DNA of 29,438 nt from an uncultured Alistipes sp. (lineage in GTDB: Bacteria > Bacteroidota > Bacteroidia > Bacteroidales > Rikenellaceae). The DNA lies in the NCBI GenBank assembly GCA_937880705.1, contig CALGRZ010000112.1, positions 1 to 29,438 on the forward strand. Direction: 5' to 3'. Below the pieces are notes generated by a model. It did not search any database, was not told the origin of the DNA, and saw nothing but the letters and a program-made list of their open reading frames with translations. Position numbers and translations under genes: made by a program. Shown piece by piece: positions 14,171 to 22,165 of this stretch (position 1 is the first letter of the stretch; each line of letters starts with the position of its first letter).

Positions 14171-16387
14171 CTATTTAACCTCAAACGATAGTGGCTCGCC
14201 CGAGGCAGAGTCGCCAGCAACCCACAACTGGAACTCACCTGGCTCTACGACATACTCCATATCGCGGTTCCAGAAAGCCAAATCCGATACGGGAAGGTCG
14301 TACATAAGGTGCTTGGTTTCGCCTGGCTTGAGCGTCACGCGCATAAAGCCCTTAAGCTCCTTAACGGGGCGAACAACCGAGCCTACAAGGTCGCGGACAT
14401 AGATCTGGACAACCTCCGTAGCCTCATAATCACCCGTGTTTGTAAGGTCGAAGTCGATGTGGATATAGTCGCTCTGGTTGAGCTCATACTTATCGAGGCT
14501 TACGTTTGCATACTCAAACGTAGTATACGACAAGCCGTAGCCGAATGGGAACAATGGGCCATAGCCAGTATCGAGGTAGTACGATGTGCAACCGAGTGAT
14601 GTCTGACCCGCCTTCAAAGGGATGTCGTTGAGCAGTGTCTCCGTGCCATTATTTGGGCGACCAGTCATAGGATGGTTGTAGTAGAAGGGTGCCTGACCTG
14701 CATCCTTGAGGAAGGTCATAGGTGTCTTGCCCGAAGGTACTGCGCGACCGGTGATCAGGTCGGCGATGGCCTCACCACCCATGGTGCCCGGGTGGAACGA
14801 GTAGAGCATGGCATCGCACTCCTTGAGGTCGCGCTCGATGGTCAGAGGACGACCTGCGATGACAACCACAACGATGGGCTTGCCCGTCTTGTTGAGCTCA
14901 CGGATAAGCTCACTCTGGGCACCCTGCAGGTTGAGATCCGACAGGCAGTGTGCCTCGCCCGAGAGGATCGCCTCCTCGCCTACGCATACTACCACAGCAT
15001 CAACACCTGCGGCGGCGCGCACTGCAGCGGGGATGCCCGCGCGGTTGGTGTCGCGGCTATATGCCAGAGCGGGCTCGTAGACCACGTCGAATACCTTACC
15101 GAGAGCCTCCAGCGGTGTTACGGTGTGCTGTTCCTCGCCATCGAAGGCCCATGTGCCCAGCTGGTCATACTTCGCATCGGCCATAGGACCGGTGAGCAGT
15201 ATGCGCTTTGCCGACTTCAGGGGTAGGGTGTTGTCACTATTCTGCAACAGTATGGCCGACTCTACGGCGCACTGCTTGGCTGCTGCGAGGTGCTCGGGGG
15301 CGTAGGCCACCTTGCGAGCAAGGCTCTCGTCAACATAGGGGTTCTCGAAGAGGCCGAGGCGGTACTTCAGGCGCAGGATGTTGCGCACGGCATCGTCAAT
15401 GTCATCCTCCGAGAGCTTACCCTCGTCGATAAGCTCCTTGATGTGGTTCAGGAATCCAAACGACATCATATCCATATCCACGCCCGCTGCGATAGAGAGC
15501 TCCGTGGCGTGCTTAAGATCCTCGGCATAGCCGTGTGCGATCATCTCGCCCGATGAGTTCCAGTCGGTTACGACCATACCGTCGAAGCCCCACTCCTCGC
15601 GCAGGATGTCGGTGAGCAGCCACCTGTTACCCGTTGAGGGCAGGCCGTCAACATCGTTGAACGAGGTCATCAGTGTCAATGCGCCGGCGTCGATGCAGGC
15701 CTTGAATGCAGGGAAGTATACGTTGCGCAGTGCGCGCTCCGAGATCATCGTGGTGTTGTAGTCGCGACCTCCCTCTGCTGCGCCGTAGCCTACAAAGTGC
15801 TTCACGCACGCTGCCAGCGAGGTGGGGTCGGCGTAGTCGGTGCCCTGGTAGCCCTTGACCATGGCAACACCCATCTCTACATCGAGGTAGGTATCCTCAC
15901 CCGAGCCCTCGGCCACACGTCCCCAGCGGGGGTCACGCGCCACGTCGAGCATGGGCGAGAATGTCCATCTCACGCCCGAGGCGGTGGCCTCCACTGCGGC
16001 GATGCGGGCACCCTGCTCCACAATCTCGGGGTCGAATGTTGCGGCCATACCCAGCGGTATGGGGAAGATGGTGCGGAAACCGTGGATCACATCACGGCTT
16101 ACAAGCAGCGGAATACCCAGACGGCTCTGCTCCACGGCAACCCTCTGCACTGCGTTAATCTCCACGGGGTCCACGATATTCAGTATCGAGCCGACACCGC
16201 CCTTGGCGATAAGCTCGCTGAACTGATAGCCTCCCGACACCTGGTTCATCTGTCCGATCTTCTCCTCGAGGGTCATCTGCGAGAGAAGATCCTCAACCTT
16301 GCGGTCAATCTCGTTACTGCCCTCGGGCTTTGCGGTACATGCTGCCGCAAAGATCAGAGCAAACATAAATAGATGCTTAATCTTCAT
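14171..16387 (-). CDS. bglX: GH3 beta-glucosidase, lipoprotein
   Basis: This 738-residue exo-acting glycoside hydrolase should remove terminal glucose from beta-linked gluco-oligosaccharides. Its N-terminus is a lipoprotein-like signal (FAAA before Cys17), placing it in the periplasm or on a membrane. Family 3 features are the RDPRWGR segment near 151-157, KHFVGYG near 196-202, and the nucleophile Asp275 in GMVVTDW. A C-terminal alpha/beta sandwich carries a candidate acid/base Glu in a GEEAILSGEA stretch. A fibronectin III-like domain closes the protein (from about residue 640). It is the last gene of the glucan locus, 29 bases after GH16. It probably finishes what GH16 starts, but GH3 specificity (beta-1,3 against beta-1,4) cannot be read from the sequence with confidence. 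Confidence 0.93.
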   Translation of the reverse strand: MKIKHLFMFALIFAAACTAKPEGSNEIDRKVEDLLSQMTLEEKIGQMNQVSGGYQFSELIAKGGVGSILNIVDPVEINAVQRVAVEQSRLGIPLLVSRDVIHGFRTIFPIPLGMAATFDPEIVEQGARIAAVEATASGVRWTFSPMLDVARDPRWGRVAEGSGEDTYLDVEMGVAMVKGYQGTDYADPTSLAACVKHFVGYGAAEGGRDYNTTMISERALRNVYFPAFKACIDAGALTLMTSFNDVDGLPSTGNRWLLTDILREEWGFDGMVVTDWNSSGEMIAHGYAEDLKHATELSIAAGVDMDMMSFGFLNHIKELIDEGKLSEDDIDDAVRNILRLKYRLGLFENPYVDESLARKVAYAPEHLAAAKQCAVESAILLQNSDNTLPLKSAKRILLTGPMADAKYDQLGTWAFDGEEQHTVTPLEALGKVFDVVYEPALAYSRDTNRAGIPAAVRAAAGVDAVVVCVGEEAILSGEAHCLSDLNLQGAQSELIRELNKTGKPIVVVVIAGRPLTIERDLKECDAMLYSFHPGTMGGEAIADLITGRAVPSGKTPMTFLKDAGQAPFYYNHPMTGRPNNGTETLLNDIPLKAGQTSLGCTSYYLDTGYGPLFPFGYGLSYTTFEYANVSLDKYELNQSDYIHIDFDLTNTGDYEATEVVQIYVRDLVGSVVRPVKELKGFMRVTLKPGETKHLMYDLPVSDLAFWNRDMEYVVEPGEFQLWVAGDSASGEPLSFEVK

Positions 16388-16416
16388 ATTTTTAGCGTTT
16401 TAGTTAGCAGTAAGTG

Positions 16417-17925
16417 TTACTCTATCTTCTGGAATACGCGCACATAGTCAATCTCGTAGGTCGCGGGCAGACAGCTCTCGTCGATACCCATCGCACCGCC
16501 CCAGTTGCCGCCCCACGCCAAGTTGAGCTTCAGGTAGAAGGGGTTGTAGAAGGGCCATGTGTCGTAGTCGCCCTTGCCGTCGTTGCGGAATGTGAAGTGC
16601 AGCTCGCCATCGAAGTAGAACTTCATCTCGTCGGGTGTCCACTCCACGGCGTAGGTGTGGAACTCCGAGGTGGCACCTGCCAGGTAGAGCTCATGGGTCT
16701 TCTGCGTGCCGATAGAGTGGTAGTAGGCCTTGCAGTGTATCGACGACGAGACGTAGTTTTCGTGGTATCCCACATGCTCCATGATGTCTATCTCGCCATC
16801 GTCGGGCCATGCGCGGAAGTTCTTGGGCATCATCCAGAAGGCGGGCCATGTGCCCTTGCCCTTGCAGAGCTTCAGACGACCCTCGAAGTAGCCGTATGTC
16901 CAGCTCTGCACGGTGTTCATTCTCACCGAGCGCACCTTGCCGTCGATCTTCTGTGCCGTGATCTTCAGCGTGCCGTCCGATACCTCGGCTATGCGTGTGC
17001 CGTTGTACTTGCCACCCGACACATAGTCCTGCAGCTCGTTGTTGCCCCAGCCGCCGTCGCCTGTCTCGTACCACCACTTATCTGTCGAGGGCGATGTGGG
17101 CTCGGCCGACTCGAACTCGTCGTGCCATACCAGCTCATAGCCTTCGGGCGTAGGTATAGATGGCTCAACGTAGACAGCCTCCTCGGGCTTCGAGAAGCCC
17201 TCGGGTGCCGAGAAGTTGAACCAGACGTATATCTCGCGGAGGTTCTCATTTGCGGTGCAGTCGAAGGTGGTGAGCCTCTGTAGACGCTGAATGTCTATGG
17301 TCGAGAGGTCGTTGCCCGAGCAGTCCAGATACTCCAGCGCGGTCAGTGCCGTGATGTCGAGCTCCGTAAGCTCGTTATCCGAGCAGTCGAGGTAGGTCAC
17401 CTGCTGGAAGTATATCCCCAACTCGGCCATCGACTTAATGCCGCGTGCGGGGCACTCCAGACGTCTTACGTCGGCGGCCTCCTTGGTGCTGAACACGCCG
17501 TCGCCATCCACGTCGTATGCCTCAATGAGGTATGCGCGGAAGGCATCATCGGCAATGGCAGCCTCCTCGACATCGTAGTTCTGTTTTACGGCAAGCAACA
17601 ACTTCTTGCCCGAGTAGCGGAACTCGATATTGCCCTCGCGTAGGTTGCCCGTCTTATTCTCTTCGATGGTGATGCGCAGGGGTGTGGTGCCCGATATGCC
17701 ACCACTGGGAGATGCCTTTATCCAGCTCACCTTGGGGTATACGCCCCACTCGGTGTCGGCTTCAACGGTGATGTCCGCGGTCTGTGCTTCGTAGCTTACC
17801 GTCAGAACCTCAACGCTGAGCGCGAGTGTGCCCTCCTTCTGTGGACTCTCCTCGGGTTTGTCGTCGCACGCTACAACAGCTGCGCACATAACTATAAGCG
17901 AAAAGATAAAACGTAGGTACTTCAT
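16417..17925 (-). CDS. GH16 endo-beta-glucanase with BACON, EF-hand and leucine-rich segments
   Basis: This 502-residue lipoprotein (lipobox AVVA before Cys20) is an endo-acting beta-1,3- or beta-1,3-1,4-glucanase, probably on the cell surface. Residues about 36-116 fit a BACON beta-sandwich. Residues 138-149 match an EF-hand calcium loop (Asp138, Asp140, Asp142, Ser146, Glu149). Three short leucine-rich units with the pattern YLDCSxNxLxxxD follow at about 155-232. The GH16 domain fills 263-502: WHDEF at 267-271, NNELQDY at 295-301, and the catalytic EIDIME at 378-383 with nucleophile Glu378, Asp380 and acid/base Glu383. GTWPAFWMMP at 358-367 is typical of laminarinase-type members. It lies 86 bases after the glycan-binding gene, with a stable hairpin in between. 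Confidence 0.93.
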   Translation of the reverse strand: MKYLRFIFSLIVMCAAVVACDDKPEESPQKEGTLALSVEVLTVSYEAQTADITVEADTEWGVYPKVSWIKASPSGGISGTTPLRITIEENKTGNLREGNIEFRYSGKKLLLAVKQNYDVEEAAIADDAFRAYLIEAYDVDGDGVFSTKEAADVRRLECPARGIKSMAELGIYFQQVTYLDCSDNELTELDITALTALEYLDCSGNDLSTIDIQRLQRLTTFDCTANENLREIYVWFNFSAPEGFSKPEEAVYVEPSIPTPEGYELVWHDEFESAEPTSPSTDKWWYETGDGGWGNNELQDYVSGGKYNGTRIAEVSDGTLKITAQKIDGKVRSVRMNTVQSWTYGYFEGRLKLCKGKGTWPAFWMMPKNFRAWPDDGEIDIMEHVGYHENYVSSSIHCKAYYHSIGTQKTHELYLAGATSEFHTYAVEWTPDEMKFYFDGELHFTFRNDGKGDYDTWPFYNPFYLKLNLAWGGNWGGAMGIDESCLPATYEIDYVRVFQKIE

Positions 17926-17962
17926 AATTAATATAGGTAAAACGCTTTGGAATGTTATACAA

Positions 17963-18000
17963 TAAAGGCAAGCAGAGCAGCGTAGCCCTGCTTGCCTTTA
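17963..18000 (-). promoter_or_regulatory. Stable intercistronic hairpin between the binding-protein and GH16 genes
   Basis: A perfect 13-bp stem forms between 17963-17975 and 17988-18000 with a 12-base loop. On the minus strand TTTATTGT overlaps and follows the 3' arm, so the U-tract is weak. It lies 12 bases after the stop of the binding-protein gene. It could be a partial terminator or a 3'-end protector of the upstream mRNA. I found no promoter after it, so GH16 and GH3 probably rely on read-through. Confidence 0.7.
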
Positions 18001-18011
18001 GTTTTAGAGTG

Positions 18012-20600
18012 TTACTCCTCCTCGCGGTGCTCCTGGAAGAGGATATCCTTGATGTTTATTACAGTGTTCTCAACATTGCCACCGAAGTCGAAGAAGAGGC
18101 TGATCTTCTCCATGTCGATACCTGCCATGTTAGGCACCTTATAGACATAGTCCTCATAGGCGGTCAGTTTGTGCATGCCCTCGAAGTAGAATACACCATC
18201 ATCACCCGTCTTAACCAGCTTGATGGTTACAGAAGGATGATCCGCATTAGAGTTCAGCACAGCGTAGAAGTCGTAAGTCTTGTCAGCCGAAGAGCTCATG
18301 TTTGTGCGGAATGCAAACTGTGCCTGCCAACGCTCGTTAGTTGCCACGGGCAGAGTGACGGTATAGTCGTTGGTGCCATTCTCCTCGAAGCCGAACTGGT
18401 CGTTGATGAGTTCAGCCCAACCCGGCTGGTAGTGGTAGAACATCTCCTCGACCGTCATCGAGAGCCACATATTACCCTCCCATGCGGGATCGTAGATTGT
18501 GCTGTCACCAAACTTGGCCTTCTTAACCTCCATGTCATATACACCATCGTTGTCGGTGAAGAAGAAGGTGTAGTAACCGGGCTCGGCACCATCAGTCTCG
18601 ATGTTACCGGTTGACTCGTTCAGCTTGAAGAAGCCGTTGCCGGTGAACGAGTTATAACGGTTTGTGAGCCATACGCCCTCGCCGCTTTCATCATTACCCC
18701 ACGTGGGCTGCTCGAACAGCTTGATCGAGCCACCCTCGGCCTTCATAGCCAAGGTGATGCGGTAGGTGTTATCGCTAATCTTTGCAAAGGGCAGAGGAGC
18801 CTCGCCGGTAGCCCAACCGATAGGAGTATCCACCGTAGGCTTACCACCACCATCACCAATAACCCAGACTGCGCCGCCGTTAGAGTAGGTAGCCTTCTCG
18901 CCGTTGTACATAGGCACAACCTTGAACCACTTGCCATCCCACTGAACGCGGTAGTCACCGTCAACAGCCAGGAACTTAAGAGTAGAGTCGTTCACCAACG
19001 AGAAGAAGTCGGGATCTACCCAGATCTCCTCGAGCTTAACGCCCGTAACAGCGATATCCTGACCCTGGCTCAGGGTGAGCTCAACGGGACCTGCCGAGAT
19101 ATCCATGCCGTCGAAGGTAACCTCGGGAGCCTTCACGTCGCGAGCCTTGAAGATCATCTGCCAGTAGCAGCCGGGGTTCTCGGCAACAACAACGAGCTTG
19201 GTCTCGGTAATCTCCGTAACGTGGAATACGGGGTTCTCCCAAACAAAGTCCGAGGGAACGTATACCATAGGAGTATTTGCTGCCAGAGTGATGGTCGAGC
19301 CATCAAACGTGTAGGTGCTCTCGGTCAATGGCCACTCGATGTCGATATCGGGCTCTGCACCGGGGTTAGGACCGATGGCTGTTACGCCCCAGTTGATATA
19401 CATCAAACCGTCGGGACCGGGGTTGTAGATGTACTTACCGTCGGGAGTGAAGGTGATCTCATCGTCATACAGACCTGTCGAAGCCTTATCCTGTGCGGGT
19501 GCTGACCACCAGCCTGCGGGGTTTCCAACAGAGTCGCCGCAACCGAGGTGGCCCTGTGCGTCGGCATCCATTATCCAAACCTTACCTGCTGCGTCGGTAC
19601 CTGCCAACAGCTCCTCGGGACCTGCAACGTGTACGAAGGGCACAAACTGATACTTCCATGCGATACCTGCGGCTACACCAGTATTCTTATCGATATTCTC
19701 GTTAGGAGCCTCGTTAACAAGTGACAAGGTCTTGCGGATAGTACCAATGTTAGTCTCCAGGAAGCGGTAGCGAGGTGCGTTCATGGCAGTTGCGTGAGGA
19801 ATGTACGAGAGGTTCTTGCCCTCGGGCAGTACGAGGTAGATCTCCTCGATGCCGGCCTCATTCCAGTTGTTCTCGATGGTATAGGTGGTCTCGAAGCCCT
19901 CCATAGGAACCTGGAAGTCGTTCTCGGTACCATCCCAGTACTCACCAAAGTTAGCGTAGCCGTTAGTACCCCAGTTAACATATACAGTGCCTGCCTCGCC
20001 GGGATCAAAGATGTACTTACCATCAGCCGTGAAGGTCAATGTATCGTCGTAAAGACCCATGTCAACCTTGCCATCGGGGTCACAGCTCCACCAGTCGGTA
20101 CCATCGGTAGTGGCACGACCGGTATCGGGGTTGATAGAGCCGCAGCCAAAGTGACCCTTAACGCTCTGATCCCACTGCCATGTGTTGGCAAGTGCATTCT
20201 TGTAGGGAGTTGCATCAAACGGATCACGGTAGGTGTTATCCAGCGTGAAGGTCTTCATGATAGAGCCCTCCGAGACACCGTGGCTGTTGTAGGCCTTAAC
20301 CTCAACAGAGTACTCGCCAGCCTCGCGGAAGCGCAGCGAGATGCCGTTCTGTGCATAGGCATAGGTCTTGTTGGCCTTGCCATCTACCAACTGATCGTTG
20401 AAGATAAACATAGGTACCCAGCCCTTGTTGAGCAAGGTGAAGGTGACGTAGTTTGTTGTCTGGTCAACTACGATGTCAACCTGAATATCCTCGGCCGAAG
20501 GACGCTGGCTCGGGTCAAGCTCGGGGTAGTCGGTAGTACAGCCGACGATGAGCATGGGCGCGATAAGGGCCAAGGCTATATACTTAAATAAATTCTTCAT
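18012..20600 (-). CDS. Multidomain surface glycan-binding lipoprotein (SusE/F position)
   Basis: This 862-residue lipoprotein (lipobox LIVG before Cys21) sits third in the operon, where surface glycan-binding proteins are normally encoded. Residues about 38-120 look like a PKD/Ig-type domain. Two related modules follow, about 139-292 and 331-485. They share the order G-H-x-G-C-G, W-W-S, G-L-Y-D-D, T-F-T-x-D-G-K-Y-I and Y-x-N-W-G, so they are a diverged internal duplication. Residues about 575-700 resemble a SusE/SusF-type domain (WVIGDGGG, then a strand-rich segment). The last 150 residues resemble a CBM4-type beta-sandwich (ERWQAQFAF, KTYDFYAVL, a terminal VINIKDILF strand). There is no catalytic motif. 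It probably holds beta-glucan at the cell surface for GH16 and SusC/D. The domain labels are from pattern recognition only. Confidence 0.8.
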   Translation of the reverse strand: MKNLFKYIALALIAPMLIVGCTTDYPELDPSQRPSAEDIQVDIVVDQTTNYVTFTLLNKGWVPMFIFNDQLVDGKANKTYAYAQNGISLRFREAGEYSVEVKAYNSHGVSEGSIMKTFTLDNTYRDPFDATPYKNALANTWQWDQSVKGHFGCGSINPDTGRATTDGTDWWSCDPDGKVDMGLYDDTLTFTADGKYIFDPGEAGTVYVNWGTNGYANFGEYWDGTENDFQVPMEGFETTYTIENNWNEAGIEEIYLVLPEGKNLSYIPHATAMNAPRYRFLETNIGTIRKTLSLVNEAPNENIDKNTGVAAGIAWKYQFVPFVHVAGPEELLAGTDAAGKVWIMDADAQGHLGCGDSVGNPAGWWSAPAQDKASTGLYDDEITFTPDGKYIYNPGPDGLMYINWGVTAIGPNPGAEPDIDIEWPLTESTYTFDGSTITLAANTPMVYVPSDFVWENPVFHVTEITETKLVVVAENPGCYWQMIFKARDVKAPEVTFDGMDISAGPVELTLSQGQDIAVTGVKLEEIWVDPDFFSLVNDSTLKFLAVDGDYRVQWDGKWFKVVPMYNGEKATYSNGGAVWVIGDGGGKPTVDTPIGWATGEAPLPFAKISDNTYRITLAMKAEGGSIKLFEQPTWGNDESGEGVWLTNRYNSFTGNGFFKLNESTGNIETDGAEPGYYTFFFTDNDGVYDMEVKKAKFGDSTIYDPAWEGNMWLSMTVEEMFYHYQPGWAELINDQFGFEENGTNDYTVTLPVATNERWQAQFAFRTNMSSSADKTYDFYAVLNSNADHPSVTIKLVKTGDDGVFYFEGMHKLTAYEDYVYKVPNMAGIDMEKISLFFDFGGNVENTVINIKDILFQEHREEE

Positions 20601-20641
20601 AACGTAATCGTTTTTAAGTTATACTATTGTCCTAAAGACTG

Positions 20642-22153
20642 TTAGTAACCTACGTTCTGTACCAGGTTGGGGTCCTTGTCGACCTCGGCCTGGGGCAGCG
20701 GCCAGTACTTCTTGCCGGGTGTCCAGTCAATAGTACGCCACTCGTGGTTAGCGGCCTTGAGCACCTGCTCGGCAAGGCCTGAACGTACCAGATCCCAGTA
20801 ACGCTTACCCTCGCCAACAAACTCCTTGTGACGCTCCTCGATGATATCCTCGCGGCTGACGCCCGTGTCGGTGCAATTAGCACGCTGGCGCACCTCCTGC
20901 AGATACTTCGCGCCATCCTTGCCGGTAAGAACTGCCAGCTCGGCAGCGTTGAGCAGGGTCTCGGCGTAGCGGTATACGCGGACGTTGTTGCCATAGTTCA
21001 TATCGCCATCGGCCAGCTGACCGTGGTTGCCATTGATGCGAGCCACATACTTCTTAAGGAAGAGGCCTGTGTACTGCCAACGCTCCTCGCCAAGCTTCAG
21101 CTCGGGGAACTCCTCGTAGAAGTTGAGGATAGAGCCCTCGCGACGTAAGTCACCCTCGTCGAAGAGCTCCCATGCCGAGGGAGCTACGGGACCGAAGCCC
21201 CAGCCACCAACGTAACCCGACTCCGCAGGAGCACCGGTAACACCAATAAGCATAGGATATACCGTACCACCTGTTGCAAGTGGTGCACCCCATGAGCGAA
21301 CGGCACCCTCCGAGATGTAGTTGATCTCCCAGATAGACTCTGTGCCCCACTCGCCAGTCTCAAGCCATATTGAGGCGTAGTCGGCAACGAGTGAGTACTC
21401 GCCCGAGTTGATAATCTCCTCCATGTAGGCCAGAGCCTTGTCGTAACGTGTATCATCGTTCTGGTACATAACCATCTCGGCGTAGAGCATGTAGGCCATA
21501 GCCTTGGTTACGCGACCCTCCTCGCCGGCAACGGCCTTCATAGGAAGGGCATCCATCTCGAATACACTCTCGAGGTTGGTCACACACTTCTCGTATACCT
21601 CGTCGGCCTTAAGCTGCTTGGTGAAGTAGGGAGCCTCAAGATTCTTGTCGTAGTAGGGTATGTTACCCCAGTACTTCCACATAATCTTGTAGTAGAACGC
21701 CTTCAGTACCGTAGCCTCTGCCTTGTAGCGAGCCTTCAACTCCTCCGACATGCCGGGAACACGGTCAACATACTCCAGGACGATGCACGAGCGGTTAACG
21801 CCCGAGAAGCAGATGGTCCAGATGCGGTCGAGCTGCTCGGTTGAGGTAAGGGTATAGAAGTGGGTCTTAACGATTGAGGGCTGGTCACCCTCGTTAGAGC
21901 CACCGCAGTAGATATCGTCGGCCATCACATCGGCCGTCAAGGTCAATGTGTTGACATACTGATCGAAGTAGTCGAGCCACTCCAGAGAGTCGTACGCTGC
22001 AACCAACGACTGGTAGATACGCGCCTCGTCGATGAAGTACTCATCCATAGGCTCTGAGCCATTGTGCTTAACGGTAACGAAGTCCTTACCGCATGACGAT
22101 AGCATCACAGCTATTGTGCAAAGTGCAAAAAATATCTTTTTCATAATCATCAT
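20642..22153 (-). CDS. susD: SusD/RagB-family glycan-binding lipoprotein
   Basis: This 503-residue outer-membrane lipoprotein has a signal ending LSSC, with Cys21 as the anchor. SusD proteins sit as a lid on their SusC partner and pass oligosaccharides into it. Family features are the helical TPR-like body, the segment DYFDQYVNTLTLTADVMADD in the first 90 residues, the middle AMAYMLYAEMVMY helix, and the C-terminal ERHKEFVGEGKRYWDLVRSG followed by a WPLPQAEVDKDPNLVQN tail, which is highly typical. It starts 12 bases after susC. Three in-frame ATG codons lie close together (22153, 22150, 22144); the last gives the most usual MKK start, and all keep the signal peptide. Confidence 0.97.
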   Translation of the reverse strand: MMIMKKIFFALCTIAVMLSSCGKDFVTVKHNGSEPMDEYFIDEARIYQSLVAAYDSLEWLDYFDQYVNTLTLTADVMADDIYCGGSNEGDQPSIVKTHFYTLTSTEQLDRIWTICFSGVNRSCIVLEYVDRVPGMSEELKARYKAEATVLKAFYYKIMWKYWGNIPYYDKNLEAPYFTKQLKADEVYEKCVTNLESVFEMDALPMKAVAGEEGRVTKAMAYMLYAEMVMYQNDDTRYDKALAYMEEIINSGEYSLVADYASIWLETGEWGTESIWEINYISEGAVRSWGAPLATGGTVYPMLIGVTGAPAESGYVGGWGFGPVAPSAWELFDEGDLRREGSILNFYEEFPELKLGEERWQYTGLFLKKYVARINGNHGQLADGDMNYGNNVRVYRYAETLLNAAELAVLTGKDGAKYLQEVRQRANCTDTGVSREDIIEERHKEFVGEGKRYWDLVRSGLAEQVLKAANHEWRTIDWTPGKKYWPLPQAEVDKDPNLVQNVGY

Positions 22154-22165
22154 TCGGTTTTAAGG

